Assembly: GCF_000719555.1 (NCBI RefSeq)
Contig: NZ_JOGX01000045.1
Span: 1 to 51,829 of the forward strand
Origin: Streptomyces sp. NRRL F-5727
GTDB taxonomy: Bacteria > Actinomycetota > Actinomycetes > Streptomycetales > Streptomycetaceae
Direction of reading: 5' to 3'
Length of the DNA stretch: 51,829 nucleotides
A model generated the notes under the pieces. The model had not been told where the DNA came from. It made no database searches and saw only the letters and a program-made list of their open reading frames with translations. This document shows, piece after piece, positions 23,745 to 34,415 of this stretch (position 1 is its first letter; the number at the start of each line of letters is the position of its first letter). Made by a program: the position numbers and the translations under genes.

Positions 23745-24148
23745 GAAAGGGGTTCCCCTCGTGCGTGAAGTCGATGACGACAGTGCGTGTGGAGGGGTGC
23801 GGAAGACGTCGTACGCGGATGGGCGCACGCTCCGGGCCGAGGGTGCCGGCCCGATAGCCCCCCACCTGCCGGCAGCGGGATCGTACAGCCGCGCGAAACA
23901 CCGCCGCCACCACGTATCTCCGCCACCCGAAAACCCACCCGGGCGGCCCTGGAAAAGCCCCCTCACAGCCCCGTGAAGCCCCCTCCGCCACGACCTCACC
24001 CCGCCCCCGGGGGCCGTGGGTCGCGGCCCCGCGGAACGCCCGTCCACCCCCCTCCCAGAGCCTCCACCACCACCCCCAACACCCGCCCTGACCTGGGCAT
24101 TTGAGTCCCCTCCCCCTACCCTGGAAGTCACGTCGAGGGGAGATCCAC
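23745..24148. other. Intergenic region, no gene seen
   Basis: 404 bp between the divergent FG-GAP gene and the methyltransferase gene. Open frames on both strands cover it, but they have Pro/Arg-rich composition and no ribosome sites. I see only TACCCT (24117-24122) and GAGGGGAG before the methyltransferase ATG. Confidence 0.55.
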
Positions 24149-24907
24149 ATGGAGCAGACGGTGCCGACGACGGACCGGAACATCCGCACGGTCGAGGACG
24201 TCCTGACACTGCTGGACGGGCTGTTCGCGCCCGGGGCCGACCGGTGGACGGAGGGCGGCGCCGCATGGTGGGACGGCTTCTACGCGGACCGGGAGCGGCC
24301 GGTGCCGTTCTTCGTCCCGAAGCCGGACGAGAACCTGGCGGCGTACGCGGAACGGGGCCTGCTCACGGGCGCCGGCCGCGCCCTCGACCTGGGCTGCGGC
24401 CCGGCCCGGAACGCCCTGTACCTCGCCTCGCTCGGCTACGAGGTGGACGCGGTCGACCTCTCGGCGACGGCGATCGGCTGGGCGCAGGAGCGGGCCCGCG
24501 AGAACGGCGTCGACACCATCCGCTTCACCTGCGGCAACGCCTTCGCGCCCGGCACCGTCGAGGGCCCGTACGACCTCGTCTACGACTCCGGCTGCCTCCA
24601 CCACCTCCCCCCGCACCGCCGCGTCAGCTACCTGGCCCTCCTGGACCGCGTCCTCGCCCCCGGCGGCCACTTCGCCCTGACGGCCTTCGCGGCGGGCGAG
24701 GGCGGCATGGGCTCGGAGCGCCCCGACGCCGACTTCTACCGCGCGGGCGCCCTGGAAGGCGGCCTCGCCTACACGGACACGGACCTCCGCGCCCTCTTCG
24801 CCGACGACCTGGACACGGTGGAGCTGCGCCGCATGCGCGACGAACCCGCCGACTCCCCCCACTTCGGCAGGAGCTTCCTCTGGACGGCGCTCTTCCGCCG
24901 CCCGTAG
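24149..24907 (+). CDS. Class I SAM-dependent methyltransferase
   Basis: A 252-residue methyltransferase starting at ATG 24149, 7 nt after GAGGGGAG. SAM motif I is 'ALDLGCGPARNALYLA', motif II includes 'VDAVDLSATAIGWA', and motif III/IV 'YDLVYDSGCLHHLPPHRR' with 'VLAPGGHFALTAF'. The layout resembles the thiol/halide and tellurite-type small-molecule methyltransferases of actinomycetes. No operon partner is present, since the next gene starts 63 nt later with its own promoter-like box. The substrate is unknown. Confidence 0.85.
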   Translation: MEQTVPTTDRNIRTVEDVLTLLDGLFAPGADRWTEGGAAWWDGFYADRERPVPFFVPKPDENLAAYAERGLLTGAGRALDLGCGPARNALYLASLGYEVDAVDLSATAIGWAQERARENGVDTIRFTCGNAFAPGTVEGPYDLVYDSGCLHHLPPHRRVSYLALLDRVLAPGGHFALTAFAAGEGGMGSERPDADFYRAGALEGGLAYTDTDLRALFADDLDTVELRRMRDEPADSPHFGRSFLWTALFRRP

Positions 24908-24969
24908 AACAGGGAGGAGGGCGCCGAACCCGCGGGCGAGACGGTACCGCCCGCCCCTACCCTGCCCCC

Positions 24970-25302
24970 ATGGGAGTCAGAAGGTCCTCGTACGTGTGCC
25001 TGCCGTGCCGGGGCTCGTACAAGCAGGGGTCCGAGCACGGGCACGAGCACCGGTGTCCGCGGTGCGGGGAGCCGATGATCGGCGTCGGGACGGCGTTCCA
25101 GCCGCCGAGGCGGCGGGACGACGAGGGGTGGCGGGTGCTCTCCGTGCTGCTGCACGCGGGCGTACGGTTCCACACCAGCTGCTGCCAGGGCTGCGGCCCC
25201 GGCTACCGTCCCCGCACCCTCGCCGAGGTGAAGGCCCGTGTCGCGTACGCCCGCCGTACGGCCGTGCCGCTCGCCGAGGCGCTCGTACGCCCCGTCGTCT
25301 GA
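24970..25302 (+). CDS. Small zinc-ribbon protein
   Basis: A 110-residue protein with three Cys clusters: CLPC near the N terminus, CPRC about 20 residues later, and 'CCQGCGPGY' in the second half. The first two can form a zinc ribbon. TACCCT lies 6 nt before the ATG with no ribosome site, so a leaderless transcript is likely. Function is unknown; Streptomyces genomes often carry such small nucleic-acid-binding-like proteins. A strong terminator follows 12 nt after the stop. Confidence 0.75.
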   Translation: MGVRRSSYVCLPCRGSYKQGSEHGHEHRCPRCGEPMIGVGTAFQPPRRRDDEGWRVLSVLLHAGVRFHTSCCQGCGPGYRPRTLAEVKARVAYARRTAVPLAEALVRPVV

Positions 25303-25314
25303 GGGCCGGGAACG

Positions 25315-25358
25315 CGCCGAGGGCGGCACCCCCTTCGCAGGGGGTGCCGCCCTCGGCG
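25315..25358. terminator. 19-bp perfect bidirectional terminator
   Basis: The arms 25315-25333 and 25340-25358 are exact complements around loop TTCGCA, followed by TTTCGCG. It separates the convergent zinc-ribbon gene and groEL. Confidence 0.85.
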
Positions 25359-25394
25359 TTTCGCGTTCAGCGATGAACCACCGATCCGTCAGGA

Positions 25395-27639
<2,245 letters not shown>

Positions 27640-27732
27640 GCCTAACTCCCCTATTACGTACTGGCCCTTGAGCGGACCCGCACTTCACGGACCCGGGTCA
27701 GAACCTGCGCCGGAACGCGTCGACCGCCGCTG

Positions 27733-27760
27733 AATGTATCTGTCCAACTGCCCTCCGCAA
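27733..27760 (-). promoter_or_regulatory. Candidate promoter of the cold-shock gene
   Basis: On the minus strand TTGCGG (27760-27755), a 16-bp spacer and TACATT (27738-27733) fit a vegetative promoter. The 5' leader to ATG 27639 would be about 87 nt. Confidence 0.4.
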
Positions 27761-27983
27761 CAGGGCAATCGACCGAGAATTCTGGAGGGCGCGGAAAGGG
27801 GGATCGGGAAGAAATCCTGGAATTGCGGGGCAAGTCGGGCCGGGCGAAAGGCGCATAAGGGGCAGACTGCGCACGCTTTTCGGCCGCTTGTTGTCGCATT
27901 CTTGTCAGGTCCGAGGCCGCTCTCATATGCGTCCGGCATGAGCGGCGGAGGGGACTTCCCCAACTCTACCGCGCTCAACCATG

Positions 27984-28027
27984 CAGAATTGCCCCCTCCG
28001 CTTTCTCTCGCGGAAGGGGCAATTCTG
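27984..28027. terminator. 18-bp hairpin after the cysO-like gene
   Basis: The arms 27984-28001 and 28010-28027 pair over 18 positions with one mismatch; the loop is TTTCTCTC. It lies 27 nt downstream of the minus-strand cysO-like stop. Confidence 0.75.
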
Positions 28028-28053
28028 TAGCGAAAGCTACCAACAGGTAGGGG

Positions 28054-28332
28054 TCAGCAGCCGCCGGCCACCGCGGGGATGATCGAGACGCCCGCGCCGT
28101 CCGGCGTGGCGGTCTCCAGGCCCTGCTCGAAGCGCACGTCGTCGTCGTTGACGTAGACGTTGACGAAGCGGCGCAGCTTGCCCTGGTCGTCGAGGACGCG
28201 GGCGGCGATGCCGGTGTGGTTCTTCTCCAGGTCGGCGATGACCTCGGCGAGGGTCGCGCCCTCGGCGGCGACCTCGGCCTGCCCGCCGGTGTAGGTACGG
28301 AGGATGGTGGGGATGCGGACGTTCACGGCCAT
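28054..28332 (-). CDS. cysO: CysO/MoaD-like sulfur-carrier protein with extra C-terminal Cys
   Basis: A 92-residue ubiquitin-like protein. 'VNVRIPTILRTYTGGQ', 'RFVNVYVNDDDVRFEQGLETA' and 'VSIIPAVAGG' agree closely with mycobacterial CysO, as I remember it, the carrier whose C-terminal thiocarboxylate feeds cysteine synthesis by CysM. Here the chain does not end at Gly-Gly but has one more residue, Cys92. The Gly carboxylate would need exposure by a peptidase such as a Mec-type JAMM enzyme. The next gene is threonine synthase, 23 bp upstream on the same strand, so the two are probably co-transcribed. No cysM or mec is in the window. Confidence 0.82.
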   Translation of the reverse strand: MAVNVRIPTILRTYTGGQAEVAAEGATLAEVIADLEKNHTGIAARVLDDQGKLRRFVNVYVNDDDVRFEQGLETATPDGAGVSIIPAVAGGC

Positions 28333-28355
28333 GGCTGTCGTGGTGCCTCTCTGAG

Positions 28356-29666
28356 TCAGTGGGCCAGGCCCGCGTCGCGGAACGCGTCCAGGCTCGGGCG
28401 GATGGTGGCGGTCGCCTGAGAACTGTCGGCCACGGCGTCCAGGGTCTTGAGCCCGTCACCGGTGTTGAGGACGACGGTGGTGAGGTCCGGGTCGATGACA
28501 CCGGCCTCGACGAGCTTGCGCGCCACGCCCACGGTCACGCCGCCGGCCGTCTCGGCGAAGATGCCCTCGGTCCGGGCGAGCAGCTTGATCGCGTCCACGA
28601 CCTGCTCGTCGTTCACGTCCTCCACCGCGCCGCCGGTGCGGCGGGCGATGTCGAGGACGTACGGGCCGTCGGCCGGGTTGCCGATCGCGAGGGACTTGGC
28701 GATGGTGTTCGGCTTCTGGGGGCGGACCACGTCGTGGCCGGCCTTGAAGGCCGCCGACACCGGGGAGCAGCCCTCCGCCTGGGCGCCGAAGATCTTGTAC
28801 GGCTTGTCCTCGACCAGGCCCAGCTTGACGAGCTCCTGGAGCCCCTTGTCGATCTTGGTGAGCTGGGAGCCGGAGGCGATCGGGATGACCAGCTGGTCGG
28901 GGATGACCCAGCCGAGCTGCTCGCAGATCTCGTACGCGAGCGTCTTGGAGCCCTCGCCGTAGTACGGCCGCAGGTTGACGTTCACGAAGCCCCAGCCCTC
29001 GCCGAGCGGGTCGCCGATGAGCTCCGAGCAGAAGCGGTTGACGTCGTCGTAGTTGCCCTCGATGGCGACGAGGTCACCGCCGTAGACACCGGCCATGACG
29101 ACCTTGCCCTGCTCCAGGTCGTGCGGGATGAAGACGCAGGAGCGGAAGCCGGCGCGGGCGGCGGCGGCGCCGACGGCGCCGGCCAGGTTGCCGGTGGAGG
29201 AGCAGGAGAGGGTGGTGAAGCCGAAGGCGCGGGCGGCCTCGATGGCCTGGGCGACGACCCGGTCCTTGAAGGAGTGGGTCGGGTTGCCGGAGTCGTCCTT
29301 GACGAAGAGCTTGCCGGGGGCGACGCCGATCTCCCGGGCGAGGTTGTCGGCCTTGACGAGCGGGGTCCAGCCGGGGTTCAGGTTCGGCTTCTCGGCGACG
29401 TCGGCCGGGACGGGCAGCAGGGGCGCGTACCGCCAGATGTTCGCGGGGCCCGCCTCGATCCGCTTCCGCAGCTCCTCGGGGTCGCCGGCCGGCAGGTCGT
29501 AGGCCACTTCGAGGGGGCCGAAACACAGCTCACAGGCGAAGATCGGGCCGAGGGCGAAGACCTCGCCGCACTCGCGGCAGGAGAGTCCGGACGCGGGGCC
29601 GAGATCGACGGTGGAGGCAGTGGTGTCGGCAGCGGCGGTTGCGGGTGCGACGGTGTTTACAGCCAT
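28356..29666 (-). CDS. thrC: Threonine synthase
   Basis: A 436-residue PLP enzyme making threonine from O-phosphohomoserine. The PLP lysine is in 'GNPTHSFKDRVVAQA', the phosphate/PLP loop in 'SCSSTGNLAGAVGAAAARAG', and the glycine-rich 'IPIASGSQL' follows. The N terminus has a CxxC-x(n)-CxxC zinc-ribbon-like pair, 'LSCRECGEVF' and 'FACELCFG', seen in many actinomycete enzymes. Start ATG 29666 leaves a roughly 28-residue low-complexity start before the ribbon. The following gene is the CysO-like carrier. Confidence 0.95.
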   Translation of the reverse strand: MAVNTVAPATAAADTTASTVDLGPASGLSCRECGEVFALGPIFACELCFGPLEVAYDLPAGDPEELRKRIEAGPANIWRYAPLLPVPADVAEKPNLNPGWTPLVKADNLAREIGVAPGKLFVKDDSGNPTHSFKDRVVAQAIEAARAFGFTTLSCSSTGNLAGAVGAAAARAGFRSCVFIPHDLEQGKVVMAGVYGGDLVAIEGNYDDVNRFCSELIGDPLGEGWGFVNVNLRPYYGEGSKTLAYEICEQLGWVIPDQLVIPIASGSQLTKIDKGLQELVKLGLVEDKPYKIFGAQAEGCSPVSAAFKAGHDVVRPQKPNTIAKSLAIGNPADGPYVLDIARRTGGAVEDVNDEQVVDAIKLLARTEGIFAETAGGVTVGVARKLVEAGVIDPDLTTVVLNTGDGLKTLDAVADSSQATATIRPSLDAFRDAGLAH

Positions 29667-29862
29667 GGAGGCGAGGCCCTTTCTCCTCATCTTTCCCATG
29701 ACGAATTGTTCGCCATGAGACGGATTTGGCACCTTCCCTAGCCGGTGGCCTCGCTGGAGTACGAGTGACCGACTGGAGGGTTGCCGGGGCTTCAACGGGC
29801 CGTATCCCTCTGCCCCTCTGGATGAGCGGTATTCGATTGTGGGACGCGGGTGGGACCCCGAC

Positions 29863-30891
29863 ATGCATCGGGCCTCCGCGTTGTTCAAGACTGTAACCGA
29901 AGGCTTCGAAGGTGGAGACGGACGTCCGATCCGCGAGATGGAGATCACGTTGCTGGAAGAAGTGGAGCGCTGGCTGACCCGGCGGTCCTGGTCCGTGTCC
30001 GACCGGCCCCTCGAACGGGTGCTCGCCGCCAAGCGGGGGACGACGGTCAGCGTGGTGCTGCCCGCGCTGAACGAGGAGGCGACCGTCGGGGACATCGTCA
30101 GCGTGATCCGGCGCGAGCTGATGACCGAGGCGGTACCGCTCGTCGACGAGCTGGTGGTGATCGACTCGGGCTCCACGGACCGCACGGCCGAGGTCGCGGC
30201 GGCGGCCGGCGCGCGGGTGGTCGCCCGGGACGACATACTCCCCCGGATCCCGGCCGTCCCGGGCAAGGGCGAGGTCCTGTGGCGCTCACTCATGGTGACG
30301 AGCGGGGACGTGGTCTGCTTCGTCGACGCGGACCTGCGGGACTTCTCCGCGGACTTCGTCACGGGGATCGTCGGCCCGCTGCTCACCGACCCGGACGTCG
30401 ACTTCGTCAAGGCGATGTACGACCGCCCCTTCGGCGACACGCCAGGTCAAGGAGGGCGGGTGACGGAGCTGGTGGCGCGCCCGCTGCTCAATCTGCACTG
30501 GCCGCGGCTGGCCGGCTTCGTCCAGCCGCTGGGCGGCGAGTACGCGGCGCGCCGCTCGCTGCTCGAACGGCTCCCCTTCCCCGTCGGTTACGGAGTGGAG
30601 CTGGGCCTCCTCGTCGACGCGCTGCACACGGTGGGCCTGGACGCGCTCGCGCAGGTGGACGTGGGGGTGCGCAAGCACCGGCACCAGGACGGGCAGGCGC
30701 TGGGCCGAATGGCGGCGGCGATCTACCGGACGGCGCAGCTGCGGCTCTCCCGGGGCCATCTCGTCCGCCCCCGGCTCACCCAGTTCGAGCGGGGCGCGGC
30801 GGGCTTCGAACCGCGGACGTACGCGGTGGACACGGAGGAGCGCCCGCCGATGGCCGGGATAGCGGAGTACGCGCAGCGGCGCGTGGCCTGA
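29863..30891 (+). CDS. gpgS: Glucosyl-3-phosphoglycerate synthase-like GT
   Basis: A GT-A-fold glycosyltransferase, 342 residues from ATG 29863, with GGTGGGA about 8 nt upstream. GTG 29839 and ATG 29938 are other possible starts. The core matches actinobacterial GpgS: 'VSVVLPALNEEATV', 'ELVVIDSGSTDRTAEVA', 'PGKGEVLWRSL', the DxD-like 'CFVDADLRDF', 'GGRVTELVARPLL' and 'GGEYAARRSLLERLPFPVGYGVELGLL'. GpgS makes glucosyl-3-phosphoglycerate, a precursor of glucosylglycerate and, in mycobacteria, of methylglucose polysaccharide. It lies upstream of trehalose-6-phosphate synthase in the same direction, so a compatible-solute or storage role fits. Confidence 0.85.
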   Translation: MHRASALFKTVTEGFEGGDGRPIREMEITLLEEVERWLTRRSWSVSDRPLERVLAAKRGTTVSVVLPALNEEATVGDIVSVIRRELMTEAVPLVDELVVIDSGSTDRTAEVAAAAGARVVARDDILPRIPAVPGKGEVLWRSLMVTSGDVVCFVDADLRDFSADFVTGIVGPLLTDPDVDFVKAMYDRPFGDTPGQGGRVTELVARPLLNLHWPRLAGFVQPLGGEYAARRSLLERLPFPVGYGVELGLLVDALHTVGLDALAQVDVGVRKHRHQDGQALGRMAAAIYRTAQLRLSRGHLVRPRLTQFERGAAGFEPRTYAVDTEERPPMAGIAEYAQRRVA

Positions 30892-31038
30892 GCGGGGCGC
30901 GGCGGGGGCGCGCTCGGGATGCGCTGGGGGCGCGGTCGAGGCGCGGTCCGGGCGCGAGCGGGGCCCGGTCGAGGAGGAGGCGCACCGCCGCGTGGCGTAA
31001 CGCCCACAGATAGTGCGCTTTGCCTACATTGCCCTTTT

Positions 31039-32865
31039 ATGCGCTTCGTACGATCTCACCCCGCCCGGGTGCTCGCGGCGGGACTCCTCGCCGCGACCGC
31101 CCTCTCGCCGGCGGCGGCCGGACCGGCCGCCGCCGATGTCGTCGAACCCTTCGGGCAGCGGTACCAGGAGTCCCTGTACGGCGACTTCACCACCGCCGGC
31201 AACACCGTCATGGGCTGCCCGACCGCCCCCGCCGACCTGGCGGCCCGCTGCGCCGCCGCCACGAAGGGCGAGGGCGCCGACAACAACAACACCTTCGTGA
31301 TGCGGCGCCTCGACACCGACGGCAGCGGCGGCGGATACGGCTCCAGCACCGGCCGGGTCCGGATCCCCGAGGGCGCCGAGGTGGCCTACGCGCGCCTCTA
31401 CTGGGGCGGCAACGACGGCACGTACCGGGGCCCCAGCGGGGCGGCGCTGAAGCGCTGCGACATCTCCGGCGCGGACGTCGAGCGCTCCCCCGGCGACCCG
31501 GCGACCACGGCCCCGCTGCTCACGGTCGGCGGGAAGCCGGCCGCGCGGGTCTCGATCGACAGCATGGTCGTCGACCCGGCCGATACCAGCGGACCGCACT
31601 ACTACACGGGCGAGTCCGACGTGACCGCCGCCTTCGCGGCCGTCTCGGGGACGAGCGCGCCGGTGGCGGTCGGCGTGGGCGGGGTGTGGGCGCCGAACGG
31701 CAAGGGCTGCGTCGCCGGCTGGTCCCTCACCGTCGTCTACCGCTTCCCGGGCCCGGACCCGGTGAAGGCGCCCGGGCGGCGCTCCGTCCACGTCTACGGC
31801 GGGCACGTGCTGCAGCGCTCGACCTCCCCGGCCACCACGATCACGGTGGACGGCTTCCACCGCTCCCCGGGGAAGGCGCGGGCGAGCGTGACGGCGTACG
31901 AGGGCGACTGGAACACGCCCGGCGACAGGTTCCTGGTGGACGGGAAGAACGTCACCGAGACCCACACGGGCAACAGCGACAACTTCTTCGTCGGCGAGGA
32001 CGACGGCGCGGTCGCCCCGGACCTCGTCAACAACCTCTCCCTCGACGCCAAGGAGTTCGACGTCCCGGAGGGCGCGATCCCGGTCGGCGCGACCTCGGCG
32101 GAGCTGACCTTCTCCACCGACGGCGACACCTACGTCCCCTCCGGTCTGGCCTTCTCGGTGCCGGTGCCGGACCTGGAGGTCACCAAGACGGCGCACCCGC
32201 GCACGGTGCGGCCGGGCGACACCCTCACGTACACGATCACCGCGAAGAACACCAGCGGGCTCGACCACCCGAACGCCTCCTTCGCCGACGACCTGACCGA
32301 CACCCTCGACGACGCCGACTACGCGGGCGACGCGCAGGCGGACCTCGGGAAGCTCACGTACGAGAAGCGGCGGATCGGCTGGAGCGGCGACATCCCGGCC
32401 GGGAAGACGGCCACGGTGACGTACTCGGTGAAGGTGAAGGACCCGGTCACCGGCGACGGGAAGCTCCGCAACGCCGTCGAGGTGGCCTCCCCGCGCTCCA
32501 ACTGCGGCGCGGGCAGCGAGGACCCGGCGTGCGCGGTGGCGCCGGTGGTGGAGACGCCGTCGCCGTCCCCGTCCCCGTCCTCCTCGTCGCCGACCCCGAC
32601 CCCGACCCCGACCCCGACGGTCGACCCGACGACGGCAACCCCGACCCCCTCCACCCCGGACCCGACCACCCCCTCCCCCTCCGTGACGACCACCGTGGCC
32701 CCGGCACCCGGCCCCGGCACCGGCACCGGCTCCACGGGAGGCGGCGGCTCGATGGCCGAGACCGGAAGCAGCGGGGAGCGGCTGTGGCTGCTCGGCGCGC
32801 TGGCGGTCGTCCTCGCGGCGACGGGCCTGGTGGCGAAGGCGGCGATGCGCGGCCGACGCGGCTGA
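31039..32865 (+). CDS. Sortase-anchored surface protein with DUF11-like domain
   Basis: A 608-residue exported protein. Residues 1-33 are a signal peptide (basic 'RFVRSHPAR', then an Ala/Leu core ending 'AAADV'). A large beta-rich domain follows, with 'YARLYWGGNDGTY', 'GWSLTVVYRFPGP' and 'SVHVYGGHVLQR'. Residues about 385-490 form a DUF11-type repeat ('VTKTAHPRTVRPGDTLTYTITAKNTSG'). A Ser/Pro/Thr-rich cell-wall stalk is next (about 515-570). The end is a sorting signal, 'MAETGSSGERLWLLGALAVVL' with a basic tail 'RGRRG'. Class E sortases of Streptomyces prefer LAxTG, so MAETG is a slight variant. TACATT lies 8 nt before the ATG, so it may be leaderless. Confidence 0.87.
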   Translation: MRFVRSHPARVLAAGLLAATALSPAAAGPAAADVVEPFGQRYQESLYGDFTTAGNTVMGCPTAPADLAARCAAATKGEGADNNNTFVMRRLDTDGSGGGYGSSTGRVRIPEGAEVAYARLYWGGNDGTYRGPSGAALKRCDISGADVERSPGDPATTAPLLTVGGKPAARVSIDSMVVDPADTSGPHYYTGESDVTAAFAAVSGTSAPVAVGVGGVWAPNGKGCVAGWSLTVVYRFPGPDPVKAPGRRSVHVYGGHVLQRSTSPATTITVDGFHRSPGKARASVTAYEGDWNTPGDRFLVDGKNVTETHTGNSDNFFVGEDDGAVAPDLVNNLSLDAKEFDVPEGAIPVGATSAELTFSTDGDTYVPSGLAFSVPVPDLEVTKTAHPRTVRPGDTLTYTITAKNTSGLDHPNASFADDLTDTLDDADYAGDAQADLGKLTYEKRRIGWSGDIPAGKTATVTYSVKVKDPVTGDGKLRNAVEVASPRSNCGAGSEDPACAVAPVVETPSPSPSPSSSSPTPTPTPTPTVDPTTATPTPSTPDPTTPSPSVTTTVAPAPGPGTGTGSTGGGGSMAETGSSGERLWLLGALAVVLAATGLVAKAAMRGRRG

Positions 32866-32946
32866 CACGGCTGACCTGCGGCGCGACGCAGCGTGGCCGG
32901 ATCGACGCGTCTCGTATACGTACGTTTGAGCGTTTACGGGACGGGC

Positions 32947-32959
32947 TAGGTTCGCCACA
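32947..32959 (+). promoter_or_regulatory. Leaderless promoter of otsA
   Basis: TAGGTT (32947-32952) ends 6 nt before ATG 32959. There is no ribosome site, so the mRNA probably starts at or next to the A of the ATG. TTGAGC lies at 32926-32931, a possible -35 with a short 15-bp spacer. Confidence 0.6.
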
Positions 32960-34404
32960 TGGTTTCCGTACTCGTGGCATCCAACCGGGGCCCCGTCTCG
33001 TACACGCTCGGTGACGACGGCACGCTCTCCTCCCGCAGGGGCGGGGGCGGCCTCGTCTCCGGCCTGAGCGCCGTGGACTCGCAGGACAGCCTCTGGGTGT
33101 GCGCGGCGCTCGGCGACGGCGACCGCGAGGCCGTCCGGCGCGGCGTCGCCGAGCCCGGCGTGCGGATGCTGGACATCGACCCGGAGGTGTACGCCGACGC
33201 GTACAACGGCATCGCGAACTCGATGCTCTGGTTCCTCCACCACCACCTGTACGACATCCCGCGCGAGCCCGTCTTCGACGCGGAGTTCCGCCGCCGCTGG
33301 GAGTCGTACCGCGCCTACAACCGCGCCTTCGCCGAGGCGCTGGCCGCCGAGGCCGGCGAGGGCGCGGCGGTCCTGGTGCAGGACTACCACCTGGCGCTGG
33401 TCCCCGGGATGCTCCGCGAGCTCCGCCCCGACCTCAGGATCGGCCACTTCACGCACACACCGTGGGTGTCGTCGGAGTACCTGCGGATGGTGCCGGACGA
33501 CATCGTCGAGGAGCTGCTGTGGGGCATGCTCGGCGCGGACGAGCTCGGTTTCCACACCTGGGGATGGGCGTCGCACTTCATCGGCTGCTGCTCCCAGCGC
33601 GACGACTCCACCGGCATGGCGCAGGGCGTCTGGCCGAGCGGCGACCCCTGGTACGGGGTGGAGTGGCGGCGGTACGGCGTCGGGAAGGGCCGCACCCGGG
33701 TCCAGGTGTACGCGCTCGGCGTCGACGGCGACGAGCTGCGGGCCCTGGCCCACCGCCCCGAGGTCGACGACCGGCTGGCGCGGCTCCGCGCGGAGGTCGG
33801 GGACCGGAAGACCATCGTCCGCGTCGACCGCACCGAACTCTCCAAGAACATCCTCCGCGGCCTGCTCGCCTACCGCGAACTGCTCACCACGCACCCCGAG
33901 TGGCGGGACAGGGTCGTCCACCTGGCCTCCGCCTACCCCTCCCGGCAGGACCTGGAGTCGTACCGCGCGTACACGGCCTCGGTCGTCGCACTCGCCGAGG
34001 AGATCAACGCCGAGTTCGGCACGGCCGACTGGCAGCCGGTCCTGGTCTCGGTGGAGGACGACTTCCCCCGCTCCCTGGCGGCCTACCGCCTCGCCGACGT
34101 GGCCCTGGTCAACCCGGTCCGCGACGGCATGAACCTGGTCGCGAAGGAGATACCGGTGGTCTCCGACGCCGGCTGCGCCCTGGTCCTGTCGACGGGCGCC
34201 GGCGCCCACCAGGAGCTGCGCGCGGACGCCCTCACCGTCAACCCCTACGACGTCTCCGCGACCGCCGAGGCCCTCCACCAGGCCCTGACCATGCCCCCCG
34301 ACGAACGCGCCGCCCGCACGGCCCGCCTGGCCGAAGCGGCCACCGCCCTCCCGCCCCAGCGCTGGTTCCTCGACCAGCTGAAGGCCCTCCGCGACCCGTC
34401 CTAG
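32959..34404 (+). CDS. otsA: Trehalose-6-phosphate synthase (GT20)
   Basis: A 481-residue enzyme making trehalose-6-phosphate from UDP/GDP-glucose and glucose-6-phosphate. Family landmarks are 'VLVASNRGPVSY', 'RRGGGGLVSGL', 'QDYHLALVPGMLRE', 'GHFTHTPWVSSEYLRMVP', 'VRVDRTELSKNILRGLLAYRELL' and 'ADVALVNPVRDGMNLVAKE'. Length is normal for bacteria. It starts without a leader (see the promoter entry). The cognate phosphatase otsB is not adjacent but about 6 kb away on the opposite strand at 40471-41313. The gene ends 12 bp before the convergent MFS stop. Confidence 0.95.
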   Translation: MVSVLVASNRGPVSYTLGDDGTLSSRRGGGGLVSGLSAVDSQDSLWVCAALGDGDREAVRRGVAEPGVRMLDIDPEVYADAYNGIANSMLWFLHHHLYDIPREPVFDAEFRRRWESYRAYNRAFAEALAAEAGEGAAVLVQDYHLALVPGMLRELRPDLRIGHFTHTPWVSSEYLRMVPDDIVEELLWGMLGADELGFHTWGWASHFIGCCSQRDDSTGMAQGVWPSGDPWYGVEWRRYGVGKGRTRVQVYALGVDGDELRALAHRPEVDDRLARLRAEVGDRKTIVRVDRTELSKNILRGLLAYRELLTTHPEWRDRVVHLASAYPSRQDLESYRAYTASVVALAEEINAEFGTADWQPVLVSVEDDFPRSLAAYRLADVALVNPVRDGMNLVAKEIPVVSDAGCALVLSTGAGAHQELRADALTVNPYDVSATAEALHQALTMPPDERAARTARLAEAATALPPQRWFLDQLKALRDPS

Positions 34405-34415
34405 ACGCGCACGCC

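Larger units (their letters stand above)
27640..28053. other. Intergenic region between csp and the cysO-like gene
   Basis: 414 bp holding the csp leader and promoter and the terminator of the cysO-like gene. The middle part (27770-27960) is less GC-rich, with purine-rich runs on the plus strand. Open frames here on both strands lack ribosome sites. No RNA gene was recognised. Confidence 0.6.

Noticed and set aside
19647..23768. Plus-strand open frame of about 1370 codons
   Set aside because: It is antisense to the epimerase and FG-GAP genes and spans the gap between them; Gly/Arg/Val-rich with no motif or ribosome site.
23731..24189. Minus-strand frame in the gap upstream of the FG-GAP gene
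   Set aside because: Trp/Arg/Gly-rich product overlapping both neighbours' start regions, with no recognisable domain.
27734..28030. Open frames in the csp upstream gap on both strands
   Set aside because: No ribosome sites, mixed composition, and they run through a terminator hairpin and the csp promoter.
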